Under the pieces are notes generated by a model, which saw nothing but the letters and a program-made list of their open reading frames with translations, made no database searches and was not told the DNA's origin. A stretch of DNA of 64,000 bases from Ignavibacteriales bacterium (GTDB lineage: Bacteria; Bacteroidota; Ignavibacteria; Ignavibacteriales; SURF-24), in contig JAPLFH010000054.1 of NCBI GenBank assembly GCA_026390815.1, positions 1 to 64,000 of the forward strand, written 5' to 3'. The position numbers were made by a program, and so were the translations under genes. Below are positions 54,365-63,396 of this stretch, piece by piece; position 1 is the stretch's first letter, and each line of letters begins with the position of its first letter.

Positions 54365-55522
54365 ATGTACAAAAAGAATTTAGTGTTCATTGCAGCATGT
54401 TTGGGTATGTTACTTTTTGGAGTAGTTTTTCTTTCATTAGGTACTGCACTTACGTTTATCAAAATAAAATTTGCAATTGATGATTTGACAGCTGGTTCTC
54501 TTGCATCCTCGCTGCCATTTGGAATGTTACTTGGATCGATCATTTTTGGTCCGGTGGTTGACAGATATGGATATAAAAATCTATTGATCATTTGTTCATT
54601 GTTAATACTTGTTGCTTTTGAAGGTATCGCTTTGGCTGCTTCATTATTAGTCCTGCAGATTTCTTTTTTCCTAATCGGATTTGGCGGCGGAGTTATAAAC
54701 GGTGGAACAAACGCTTTAGTTGCTGACATCAGCTCTGAGGGAAAAGGTGCAAACTTAAGTTTGCTTGGTGTCTTTTTTGGAATTGGTGCACTTGGAATGC
54801 CAATTGTACTTGGTGCTTTAACAAAATATTTTACATATGAAGCTGTAATAGCCAGCATCGGAGCATTAGTTATTCTCCCTGTTTTATTTTTTCTTGTTAT
54901 CAAATTTCCTACTCCAAAACAAACACAAGGCTTTCCAATTAAGCAAAGTTTAAGTTTAATAAAAGAAGGCTCACTTATTTTAATGGGTTTCATTCTTTTT
55001 TTCGAAAGCGGGCTTGAAGGAACTGTGGGTAATTGGACAACAACTTTTCTTAAGGATAAAAGTTTTTCACCTGAAGATGCATTATACGTACTTTCGGTGC
55101 AGGTTGCAGCATTAACTCTTACCAGGTTAATTCTTGGTGGATTATTAAAGCGAATGCGTTCTTACATCGTCTTGATAATTTCTTATGCATGCATTTTTGC
55201 CGGGGCGCTTGTATTAGCTTATGCTAACACTTTTGGAATTGCAGCAATAGCAATGATTTTATTGGGAATTGGATTTGCCGCTGGATTCCCTGTAATACTT
55301 GGATATGTTAGCGATATTTATTCAGCATTATCTGGAACAGCGTTCAGCATTGTACTGGTTATGGCATTAACAGGTAATACTTTATTAAATCTTTCAGTTG
55401 GTGCAATTTCACAATCTATGGGAATTAAATTATTTCCAATAGTATTAATGATAAGTGTTTTACTTATGTCAGTCTTTTTTGGAGTTGTTATTAAAAAAAT
55501 ATCTATTAAAATAAAAATTTAA
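54365..55522 (+). CDS. MFS transporter
   Basis: This 385-residue protein has about 12 hydrophobic helices. Its features are those of sugar-specific major facilitators: FGPVVDRYGYKN after helix 2, FGGGVINGGTNALV and a long amphipathic central loop. It differs clearly from the MFS protein at 44926, so the region has two carriers, perhaps for different sugars. It lies between a ROK kinase and the SIS protein in the plus-strand operon. Confidence 0.85.
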   Translation: MYKKNLVFIAACLGMLLFGVVFLSLGTALTFIKIKFAIDDLTAGSLASSLPFGMLLGSIIFGPVVDRYGYKNLLIICSLLILVAFEGIALAASLLVLQISFFLIGFGGGVINGGTNALVADISSEGKGANLSLLGVFFGIGALGMPIVLGALTKYFTYEAVIASIGALVILPVLFFLVIKFPTPKQTQGFPIKQSLSLIKEGSLILMGFILFFESGLEGTVGNWTTTFLKDKSFSPEDALYVLSVQVAALTLTRLILGGLLKRMRSYIVLIISYACIFAGALVLAYANTFGIAAIAMILLGIGFAAGFPVILGYVSDIYSALSGTAFSIVLVMALTGNTLLNLSVGAISQSMGIKLFPIVLMISVLLMSVFFGVVIKKISIKIKI

Positions 55523-55545
55523 TCTTACTATATAACGGAGACAAT

Positions 55546-56307
55546 ATGTTAGCTAAACAATGGTTAGAAAATTCGCGCGGCGTAATGGATGAAATTGAAA
55601 AAACTCAATTAGACAATATTAAAAAAGCTGCAATGGTTATGGCGGATACAATTGAAGCTGGAAGATGGGTACACACTTTTGGTTGTGGACACGCTACATT
55701 GCCAATTGAAGAAATGTATCCCCGCATTGGTGGATTTGTTGGTTTCCATCCAATGATCGAACTGCCTCTTACATTCTTTACAAATATTGTTGGTGGAATG
55801 AGCGTTCACCAATTTGTATTTCTTGAAAGAGTTGAAGGCTACGGTAATGAAATAATGAAAGGATACAATTTTGATCCTAAAGATTGTATGTGGCTTTTTT
55901 CTCATACAGGAATTAACGCAGTAAACATTGATGTTGCGCTTGAAGCTAAAAAGAAAGGTATGAAGGTTATTGTATTTGGATCTGCAAAGGAAGCGGATGG
56001 TAAACAAACCCGGCATAGCTGTGGTAAAACAATTTTTGAATTAGCTGATATTGTAGTCGACACATGCGTTCCGATCCAAGATGCTTCTGTACCTTTAAAA
56101 AATCATATTGATAAAATTGGTCCAGTTTCTACGATGGCTTTTATAACTGCAGTTTGGATGACAGTATGTACTGTTGCAGAAATTCTTGCAGACCGTGGAG
56201 TAAAGTTGTATATCCATCCATCCCACAACGTTCCAGGTGATACAACAGCAAAAGAACGTTTAGATGAAGCGTTATATGAGTATAAAAGAAGAATTGCCGG
56301 TGTTTGA
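55546..56307 (+). CDS. SIS-domain sugar-phosphate-binding protein
   Basis: This 253-residue protein has one SIS (sugar isomerase) domain, with VHTFGCGHATLPIEEMYPR as the phosphate-binding loop and LFSHTGINAVNIDVALEAKKKG as the second loop. It is like the UPF0309/SIS_2 proteins and has no helix-turn-helix. Its place behind ROK kinases and an MFS carrier suggests action on an amino-sugar phosphate, for example as isomerase, deaminase or etherase. The exact reaction is not known. GGAG lies 8 bases before the ATG. A weak terminator follows. Confidence 0.82.
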   Translation: MLAKQWLENSRGVMDEIEKTQLDNIKKAAMVMADTIEAGRWVHTFGCGHATLPIEEMYPRIGGFVGFHPMIELPLTFFTNIVGGMSVHQFVFLERVEGYGNEIMKGYNFDPKDCMWLFSHTGINAVNIDVALEAKKKGMKVIVFGSAKEADGKQTRHSCGKTIFELADIVVDTCVPIQDASVPLKNHIDKIGPVSTMAFITAVWMTVCTVAEILADRGVKLYIHPSHNVPGDTTAKERLDEALYEYKRRIAGV

Positions 56308-56827
56308 TTTTATATAAACAAGTAAAATATTTCTATAACTATTGATGTTTGTTAAATTGGGGTAAGACTAACTTATGATTTAATCTTATCCTTATATTTT
56401 AATAATCTAAGCTTTTTAAATATCACATAGAATTTTTTATCTTCAATAAATTCTCCAATTAAAATGGTTTAAACAAATTAAGAATCTTATTCTTGAAAAA
56501 TAATGTTCTTCTCTTAATTTTCAACCAATTTTACTCTACTTCATTTAACGTTTTATGAAAAGATTATGAATCTGGCGATCAACTTAGTTTTAAAATGTGT
56601 TGTTCTTTATTGAAATATATTATAATTTGCCTTCCGGAATGATAAATGAATCTTTATAATTGCTCTGTGAGCATAGATAATGAATACAAAAAAAACCAAT
56701 CATCTTACAACTATTAACTCCGCTTTTTATAACTCGCGAAAAATTTACTGGCAGGAAAATATATACAGTCGACCATTAAATTCTACCATATTCAATTATT
56801 TACTAAAGTTAGTTGGAGGTAGTGATT
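56308..56827. other. Intergenic region with no gene I can support
   Basis: The 520-base gap after the SIS gene is AT-rich. It has one hairpin terminator candidate (56360-56391) and a 59-codon open frame (56680-56859) that lacks a good ribosome-binding site and overlaps the next gene. The GGAGG for the next gene lies at 56815-56819. Confidence 0.6.
56360..56400 (+). terminator. Possible terminator of the ROK-ROK-MFS-SIS operon
   Basis: GGGTAAGA can pair with TCTTATCC through 8 bp, with one G-T pair and a 16-base loop, followed by TTATATTTT. The structure is weaker than the other terminators in the window. Confidence 0.45.
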
Positions 56828-57418
56828 ATGGAAAATACCGAAAGGAAAATTTTAGGTAATAAAAAATTAGTTGATTCCGTTCTGAATTCTAAAAGGGTAT
56901 TTAAGTTTAGAATAGCTTTTTTCAAAACTATTATTCTTATTTTTTTTACAACCCCCACATCAATTTTAGCTCAGGAAACAAAGAAAGATACGGCTATCGT
57001 TACTGAAGTATCGTTGCAAAAACTGGATGCAACACTTGGTAAAGATGGTTTTTTACAATTAAAGAATTTTACAAAAGTGGATGGTTCAGTAATCTCGCTG
57101 ATGGAAGTACGGATTTATGAAGATATTCTTCAATCCGTTGCCGGTAAAGGAGTCGGACAAATATCAGATGAAGATATTTTGCATAAAGAAAGTGTTGGCG
57201 AAACAATTTTACTATTTTTTAAAAATGGTGTTACAGCAATTCGGCTTCATCCAAGCAGAACAGTTGTAGAAGGGCTTGGGGGTGAGCCGATGGCAACTTA
57301 CAATATTAAAAATCATCCAAAGGATGAAAACCTGCGAATTGTTGAGATTAACGGAAAAGATAAGTTTATTGTTAGAATAAAAGGTAAACCAATCGAGCCT
57401 ATTATTTGGAAACGATAA
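56828..57418 (+). CDS. Hypothetical exported protein
   Basis: I do not recognise this 196-residue protein. An N-terminal hydrophobic helix (FKTIILIFFTTPTSILAQ) ends in a signal-peptidase-like site and is preceded by a basic stretch. The mature part is a compact beta-rich domain with no nameable motif. The start is ATG 56828, because GGAGG (56815-56819) is 8 bases before it. A TTG at 56813 would place the start inside the ribosome-binding site. Confidence 0.65.
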   Translation: MENTERKILGNKKLVDSVLNSKRVFKFRIAFFKTIILIFFTTPTSILAQETKKDTAIVTEVSLQKLDATLGKDGFLQLKNFTKVDGSVISLMEVRIYEDILQSVAGKGVGQISDEDILHKESVGETILLFFKNGVTAIRLHPSRTVVEGLGGEPMATYNIKNHPKDENLRIVEINGKDKFIVRIKGKPIEPIIWKR

Positions 57419-57482
57419 TGTACAATAAATTGAAGTTGAAGTTTACTTCTACTGCTTTATTGCTAGGATTTCGGAACTTGCG

Positions 57483-57866
57483 TTATTGCATAATAAATTT
57501 TTTTAGCTCATCCTCTTTAAGATAATGTCCAGCAATTTTCGACCAGATTTTACCACCTATAAATCCTGAAGTAATAACCAAAACAAAAGAAGCGATTTTT
57601 AGAATTACATTTAATAAACTGCTACTGTTCAATTCAATTCCAACTTTTGGTAGAATTATTTCTAATTCATAATACAAAATCCAAATACAGAAAAGCATTG
57701 GTGCTACAACAGACCAAATTTTTGTCATTAACAAAATCCAGTTTCTAGTTTTCTCTTTAAAATTTTTGCCAGCTAATAAATCGTTTTCATTAAACCAACC
57801 ACAACATTTGGCGGCACAGATTATTCCTGATAGAAGAATCCAGAATATTAAAAAAATTGTAATCAT
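57483..57866 (-). CDS. Hypothetical membrane protein with three helices
   Basis: This 127-residue protein has hydrophobic helices near residues 2-22, 45-68 and 85-105. It has short charged loops, and a Cys pair, CCGW, after helix 1. No family is recognised. It converges on the gene at 56828 and stands alone. Confidence 0.6.
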   Translation of the reverse strand: MITIFLIFWILLSGIICAAKCCGWFNENDLLAGKNFKEKTRNWILLMTKIWSVVAPMLFCIWILYYELEIILPKVGIELNSSSLLNVILKIASFVLVITSGFIGGKIWSKIAGHYLKEDELKKFIMQ

Positions 57867-58048
57867 ATTTTAATTGGATAGATGATTCTAAGTAAGTTTA
57901 ATCATTTTCGTTTCAAAATTACTATTCTTTTTATTGTCCAACAAACAGCGGATTAAATTTGTATGGAAGTTATCTAAATATAATCTTATGGAATTATAAT
58001 AATTAAAAATACATTTTTAATTTATACAACAATATAAAGAGGACAAAT

Positions 58049-58690
58049 ATGAATGTTGGAATAATTGGTTCTGGAGTGGTTGGTCAACAGCTTGGATTGG
58101 GTTTTCTTAAATCCGGTTACAAAGTTAAAATTGGAACACGTGACGCACCTAAACTTAATGATTGGCTGAACACTGCCGGCGTAAATGCATCTGTAGGAAG
58201 CTTTAAAGATGCAGCTTCTTTTGGGGAGCTGATTGTATTAGCAACTTCCTGGGCAGGAATTGAAAGCGCAATCAACCTTGCTGGAAAAGAAAATTTTAAA
58301 GGTAAGGTTACAATAGATGTAACCAATCCGTTGGATTTTTCACAAGGTGCTCCACCAAAATTTGCAGCGAGCCTTGGTAATTCACTGGGTGAACAAATTC
58401 AGCGTTGGCTGCCCGATACAAAAATTGTAAAAGCGTTCAACACTATTAGCGCATTTTGTATGATTAATCCCAAACGTGAAGAAGGCATGCCGGATTTGTT
58501 TATTGCCGGCAATGAAAATGAAGCAAAAAAAATTGTTTCGGATATTGCCCAAAACTGGGGATGGATTTCTGTCATTGATCTTGGAGAAATCCCAATGGCT
58601 TACTGGTTAGAAACATTTGCCATGCTATGGATTTATTACGGATTCAAATATAATAACTGGACGCATGCATTTAAATTACTTAAAAAATAA
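58049..58690 (+). CDS. NAD(P)-binding reductase, F420-reductase-like
   Basis: This 213-residue Rossmann protein starts MNVGIIGSGVVGQQLGLGFL, with GTRD as the likely NADP-selective loop. It also has TIDVTNPLDF and KAFNTISAFCM. These marks are typical of the NADPH-dependent F420 reductase family, whose members also include general NADP-linked imine or ketone reductases. Whether F420 exists in this organism cannot be told here. It is a single gene between two short intergenic regions. Confidence 0.82.
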   Translation: MNVGIIGSGVVGQQLGLGFLKSGYKVKIGTRDAPKLNDWLNTAGVNASVGSFKDAASFGELIVLATSWAGIESAINLAGKENFKGKVTIDVTNPLDFSQGAPPKFAASLGNSLGEQIQRWLPDTKIVKAFNTISAFCMINPKREEGMPDLFIAGNENEAKKIVSDIAQNWGWISVIDLGEIPMAYWLETFAMLWIYYGFKYNNWTHAFKLLKK

Positions 58691-58701
58691 AATCAATTTT
58701 C

Positions 58702-58735
58702 AACTGTTACTGTTGTTTATTCAATCGTAACAGTT
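58702..58735. terminator. Hairpin between convergent reductase and nagA genes
   Basis: A 9-bp perfect stem, AACTGTTAC paired with GTAACAGTT, has a 16-base loop. It sits between two convergent stop codons and has AT-rich flanks on both sides, so it may serve both. Confidence 0.55.
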
Positions 58736-58743
58736 TAATTTAT

Positions 58744-59907
58744 TCACTCGTGGTAAACAACCTTACCATTAATAATAGTGGTATTTACAGAATAATCCTT
58801 ATTCAGTAAAACTAAATCTGCGTCCTTTCCTACATCAAGTGAACCCTTTCTATCATAAATGCCTAACAGTTTTGCGGGATTTTTAGTAACCGTATTAATT
58901 GCGGTTTTAAAAGAGCAGCCCGTAAACTGCATAAACTTTACTGCAATGTTTCCCAGACTCATTGCAGATCCGATCAATGTGCCATCTAAATATCTTGCGG
59001 CACCTGCCTTCGAATCATATTCTCTTCCATTATAAACATATCGCCCCTCTGGCAAACCAATTGCCTGAACTCCGTCTGTTATGCAAATGCATCTTTCCGG
59101 TCCTATAAATTTATAAATTATTTTTACTATAGCGGGATGAAGATGATGCCCATCGCTTATAATTTGCGCAGAGACTTCTTCATTTTCAAAGATAGCTGTC
59201 AATGGTCCAGGGTTCCGGTGATGAAAAGGCATCATTGCGTTAAAGATATGAGTGATATGATTTATTCCGGCTTCAAATCCATTTTTTGTTTCTTCATAAT
59301 TTGCTTCTGAGTGCGCAAAGGAAGCTACAATTTTATTGCGAACTAATTGTTGAATAATTTCAAGGTTGCCTGAAAGCTCCGGGGCGATGGTCATCATTTT
59401 TAATTTATGTCCGGTTACTTCCAAAATTTCTTTAAGTTTTTCCGGGGATGATTCATAAATACTTGCCGGGTCCAATCCACCTTTCTTTTTAATATTTATA
59501 AAAGGTCCTTCAAGATGAAATCCAAGCAATGTTGCTCCGCCCAAATCTGAATCAACAAATTCTCTTACCAGTTTAAGATGTTTGTTTTCTTCTAAAGGTT
59601 TAACAACGGTTGTACCCAAATACGCTGTTGTTCCAACACGGGCTAAAGTTATGGATATCGTTTCCAGTGCTTCCTTAGTTGCATCAAGTATATCAGCTCC
59701 TCCCGCTCCCTGTATGTGTACGTCAATAAAACCAGGTGCAGCAATTCTACCTTCAGCATCAATTTCTTCCACAGTATCAGTTGTTATCTTTTTCTGGTTT
59801 ACTTCACTAATTTTTCCATCGTTAATCAAAATATTATATTTTGCCGTCTTAGAAAGTGAACTATAATGCCTGCAATTTTTAATCAGAATAGAATTTTGCA
59901 TTATCAT
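58744..59907 (-). CDS. nagA: N-acetylglucosamine-6-phosphate deacetylase
   Basis: This 387-residue amidohydrolase removes the acetyl group from GlcNAc 6-phosphate to give GlcN 6-phosphate. PGFIDVHIQGAGG forms the first metal-side motif. GFHLEGPFIN, SFAHSEANYEE, GINHITHIFNAM and ITDGVQAIG carry the other metal and catalytic residues (Asp in ITDG). The start may be the first or third residue (both Met). It is in its own unit near the amino-sugar operons and links them to central metabolism. nagB is not in the window. Confidence 0.93.
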   Translation of the reverse strand: MIMQNSILIKNCRHYSSLSKTAKYNILINDGKISEVNQKKITTDTVEEIDAEGRIAAPGFIDVHIQGAGGADILDATKEALETISITLARVGTTAYLGTTVVKPLEENKHLKLVREFVDSDLGGATLLGFHLEGPFINIKKKGGLDPASIYESSPEKLKEILEVTGHKLKMMTIAPELSGNLEIIQQLVRNKIVASFAHSEANYEETKNGFEAGINHITHIFNAMMPFHHRNPGPLTAIFENEEVSAQIISDGHHLHPAIVKIIYKFIGPERCICITDGVQAIGLPEGRYVYNGREYDSKAGAARYLDGTLIGSAMSLGNIAVKFMQFTGCSFKTAINTVTKNPAKLLGIYDRKGSLDVGKDADLVLLNKDYSVNTTIINGKVVYHE

Positions 59908-60150
59908 TTATCCTTTAAAATAATTTGTTAATAACAATTACATTATCATAATTAAAAAAGGAAAACCAAAAAAACAAATTTGGTACAATGTAAACCTGAT
60001 TCTAAATTCACCATACATTGCGTTTATTGAAACAGTTGCAACTATTCCAAAATCTTTTTATTATTATTCCGGACTTAATAATTGCATTTCTTTTTCCTCT
60101 AACTTTAAAGTCCAAGGGTTTTCATTCAAACTATTTAAAAGGAATTTGCA

Positions 60151-63100
60151 ATGACGCCAAAAGAAGAAGCCGACTTATTGCTAATAGAAGGGAATGATTT
60201 ATTTGAGCTTAGTAATTTTTCCAATGCTTTGGAAAAATATCAGGAAGCAATAAAAAAGGATCCCAATTATCCAAGTGCATTTTTAAATAGTGGATTAGCT
60301 TTTTTGAGATTGGGAAAGGATAAAGAGGCGATTGATAATTTCCGTAAAGTTTTAGAATTAGAACCTAATAATAAAACTGCATACCGGAACCTTGGTATTG
60401 CTTACGCCAACCTACTGGATTTTGATAATGCTATACTGAATTTGGAAAAAGCGTTAGAGATTAATCCACTCGATTCTGCTTTGTACAACGATTTAGGTAA
60501 CGCATATCTAAACTCAGGGAAATATGAGCTTTCAATAACACAATATAAAAAAGCGTTAGAAGTCGATCCAAATTTTATTTACGCATTCTATAATTGGGGA
60601 TTAGCTCTTGAAAAAATGGATAAATTATCTGAGGCTGTAGAACAATATCAAAAAGCAATTCATTTGGAACCAGATTATCTTAATGCTAATAAAAATTTAG
60701 CAGGGATACTTCTAAAACTTGGAAACAACAGTGAAGCTATTGATCTCTACAAAAAAATTATTATAAAGGATCCATCAGCAGTTAATGCATATATAAATCT
60801 TGGAAAGGCGCTGTTAAATCTTGGTAAGTTCGAAGAAGCCATCAAACAATATGAAACTGCAATCAATATAAATCCCACGGACGCAATTGTTGCAGAAGAT
60901 CTAAGTAGGCTTATACCGGAAATAAAAACCAGAAATGAATTTATAACCCGAATTCAAAAAAAAGTTGATGAAGCTGATAAAGCAGAGGTTTACAATCGCT
61001 GGGGAAATGTTTTTTTTGATCTGAGAAAATACCAACTGGCAATTGAACAATACAAAAAAGCCATCCTATGTGATAAGGAATTCATTTATGCGCATCATAA
61101 TTGGGGATTGGCGCTAGAACGGCAACATTTATATTCTGAAGCGGTTCCTCATTTTAAGGATGCTTTGATTATTGATATAAATTATGCCGATTCTATAAAG
61201 AGTTTAGCGGATTGTCTTTTCAAACTAAAAGATTTTGCTAATGCTGAAGTAGAATATAAAAAATTAACTAACCTCGATTCCCAAAATGTTTTTTCATTTA
61301 TTAATTATGCTAACGTTCTAAGTAAACTTAACCGATTTGAAGAAGCCTTCGAGCAATATAAAATCGCAAGCGGGATTGGTCTACGCGAAGCACTTGCATC
61401 TGATGAGTTTAATTTGATAATAACTAAAATCCAAGATAAGAAAGATGGGTTAAAGGAAATTCAGGAAATAGTGGACAGGCGTTCTAATGCAGAGGTTTAT
61501 AATGATTGGGGAAATGTTTATTACTCATTGATGGATTATCCTAATGCAATCGAGCAATACTATAAATCAATTCAAATTGATCCGAAGTTTGTTTATGCTT
61601 ACCACAACCTCGGTCTTTCTTATTTCAACTTGAAACAGTACAACCGTGCAATTGAAGAATACAAAAATGCAATTGAAGCTGATAAAGATTACGCATCAAC
61701 ATATTATAATTACGCTTTCCTTCTTGATAGAAAAGGAGACTACAAATCAGCCTATGAAATTTGGGAAAAGGCATCTGAAACTTATGAAAAAGGGAAACCC
61801 TCTGCCATTGAAACTAAAAGTGCAGAACACATGCTTTATTATGGAGATATTCTTCACTCAGTTTTTCAGGATTATCCTAATGCCGAAAAAATTTACAAAG
61901 AAGGATTAAAAATTGACCCTGAATATATTCCTATTCTTATCAATCTTACGAGTGTTTATCTGGATATTAAAGAAAACACAATTGGCAAAGATGATGAGAG
62001 TGCATCGGCGAGAATTAAGGCTCACTGGAATGCCTGGGAAAATTTTAGGATGGCAGAAAAACTTTTGCTGGAAAACCTTACTAATGAGGATGATTATTTG
62101 AGCCGACTTGATCTGGGTGATTTATATTTAATGATGGGACAGTATGAGAAAGCCAAAGAAGTTTTGAAAAAAGCTATAGAAAAAGATAAGGACCTTGCTA
62201 GAGTTCATTCAAAACTGGCTATTACTTATTTCCGTTTGGAAGATTACAAAAAAGCAATTAAGAATTTTGAAATTGCAATCGATCAAGATCCGGATAATCT
62301 TATTCTTCAGGCTGGACTGGCAGAATCATATTTAAAAGCTGAAATGATTGAGAAAGCGGAAGCAGGTTACAAGAAAATTTTAAATACAACACCGTTCAAT
62401 GTAGAATCCTTAATAGGACTTGGAGAAATTTATACGCAAATGGCGGATAAGGAAGACACTGATTTATACCCTTTGGCAATTGATTGTCATACAAAATCCC
62501 TTAATTATGCAAATTCAAATAAAGGCTCAAAAAAGTTAAAGCGCAGTGAATTGTCAGCAGTTCACTACTCGCGTGGATATGCACGGGTAAAATATTATGA
62601 ATCCATGAAATTATCTAAAGATGAAAATGTTTTAATGCAGGCGATGGAAGATTTTAAATTATGCTATAATAATGATCCGGATAATCATAAAGCTAAACGT
62701 GCCCAGGAAAAGATTCAGAAGAAATTTAATTATAGTTCAGTACACTGGCTTTCAGAAAAGTTTGGTCCTACAGCTATTTTCATTTTTTCATTTTTATTTT
62801 TATTAACTGTGCAATGGTTGTACTTTGTTGGTAAACCAGTTTATGGAACCGGCAATTTTATGCTAAGTAATGAATCAATTGTAGAGTTGAAAAGATACGA
62901 TGTACCAGACGAACTTTTAACAAAATTAAAATTAGTATTAGATAAAAAATTTACAAGCGAAGAAAAATTATTAACAAGGATCAAATTGATGATCAGCGAG
63001 CAAGAGCTTGAAAAATTCAAACCGCTAATTGCAGATGTATTAGAAAAGGAAAACAGTTTAAGAATCTGGCAGCCGATAGAAGTTGGTTACTATGGATTTT

Positions 63101-63246
63101 TAACTTTTGCTTCGCTGATATTTATGATTACCGGATTATACTTACCGCAAATACTTAAATTGAAAGTTGGTGGAATTGAATTGGAGAAAAGCGCCGTTGA
63201 TCAAATTAAAACGAACGTAACTTTAGGAATTAGCAAATGGAAATGA
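60151..63246 (+). CDS. Large TPR-repeat protein with two C-terminal membrane helices
   Basis: This 1031-residue protein is mostly tetratricopeptide repeats, with the classic A..LG..Y....Y..AI..Y..AI..DP pattern from residue 10 to about 860. Two longer internal blocks repeat as a unit: EVYNRWGNVFFDLRKY near 285 and EVYNDWGNVYYSLMDY near 450. Two hydrophobic helices lie near 871-893 and 979-1000, with the C-terminus returning to a charged tail. It should anchor to the inner membrane and act as a protein-binding scaffold. Binding partners are unknown. Confidence 0.85.
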   Translation: MTPKEEADLLLIEGNDLFELSNFSNALEKYQEAIKKDPNYPSAFLNSGLAFLRLGKDKEAIDNFRKVLELEPNNKTAYRNLGIAYANLLDFDNAILNLEKALEINPLDSALYNDLGNAYLNSGKYELSITQYKKALEVDPNFIYAFYNWGLALEKMDKLSEAVEQYQKAIHLEPDYLNANKNLAGILLKLGNNSEAIDLYKKIIIKDPSAVNAYINLGKALLNLGKFEEAIKQYETAININPTDAIVAEDLSRLIPEIKTRNEFITRIQKKVDEADKAEVYNRWGNVFFDLRKYQLAIEQYKKAILCDKEFIYAHHNWGLALERQHLYSEAVPHFKDALIIDINYADSIKSLADCLFKLKDFANAEVEYKKLTNLDSQNVFSFINYANVLSKLNRFEEAFEQYKIASGIGLREALASDEFNLIITKIQDKKDGLKEIQEIVDRRSNAEVYNDWGNVYYSLMDYPNAIEQYYKSIQIDPKFVYAYHNLGLSYFNLKQYNRAIEEYKNAIEADKDYASTYYNYAFLLDRKGDYKSAYEIWEKASETYEKGKPSAIETKSAEHMLYYGDILHSVFQDYPNAEKIYKEGLKIDPEYIPILINLTSVYLDIKENTIGKDDESASARIKAHWNAWENFRMAEKLLLENLTNEDDYLSRLDLGDLYLMMGQYEKAKEVLKKAIEKDKDLARVHSKLAITYFRLEDYKKAIKNFEIAIDQDPDNLILQAGLAESYLKAEMIEKAEAGYKKILNTTPFNVESLIGLGEIYTQMADKEDTDLYPLAIDCHTKSLNYANSNKGSKKLKRSELSAVHYSRGYARVKYYESMKLSKDENVLMQAMEDFKLCYNNDPDNHKAKRAQEKIQKKFNYSSVHWLSEKFGPTAIFIFSFLFLLTVQWLYFVGKPVYGTGNFMLSNESIVELKRYDVPDELLTKLKLVLDKKFTSEEKLLTRIKLMISEQELEKFKPLIADVLEKENSLRIWQPIEVGYYGFLTFASLIFMITGLYLPQILKLKVGGIELEKSAVDQIKTNVTLGISKWK

Positions 63247-63396
63247 TAGGTGAATAATTGTTAGTCCTGACAGCGATTTTGCAATTTTTTTTTTCGCTCA
63301 AATCCACGTAAGGAAATAATTATCTTTGTTAATTGTCCGGCTTCAGTTATTTTCGTGTTGAACCAATAGAAAATTTTATTTTATAAGAAGTAAAAA

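Noticed and set aside
56680-56859. 59-residue ORF before the hypothetical exported gene
   Set aside because: It has no good ribosome-binding site, overlaps the downstream gene by 32 bases and has no recognisable motif.
63247-63300. Hairpin AGCGA/TCGCT after the TPR gene as a terminator
   Set aside because: The stem is only 5 bp and its T tract lies inside the loop, so it is too weak to call.
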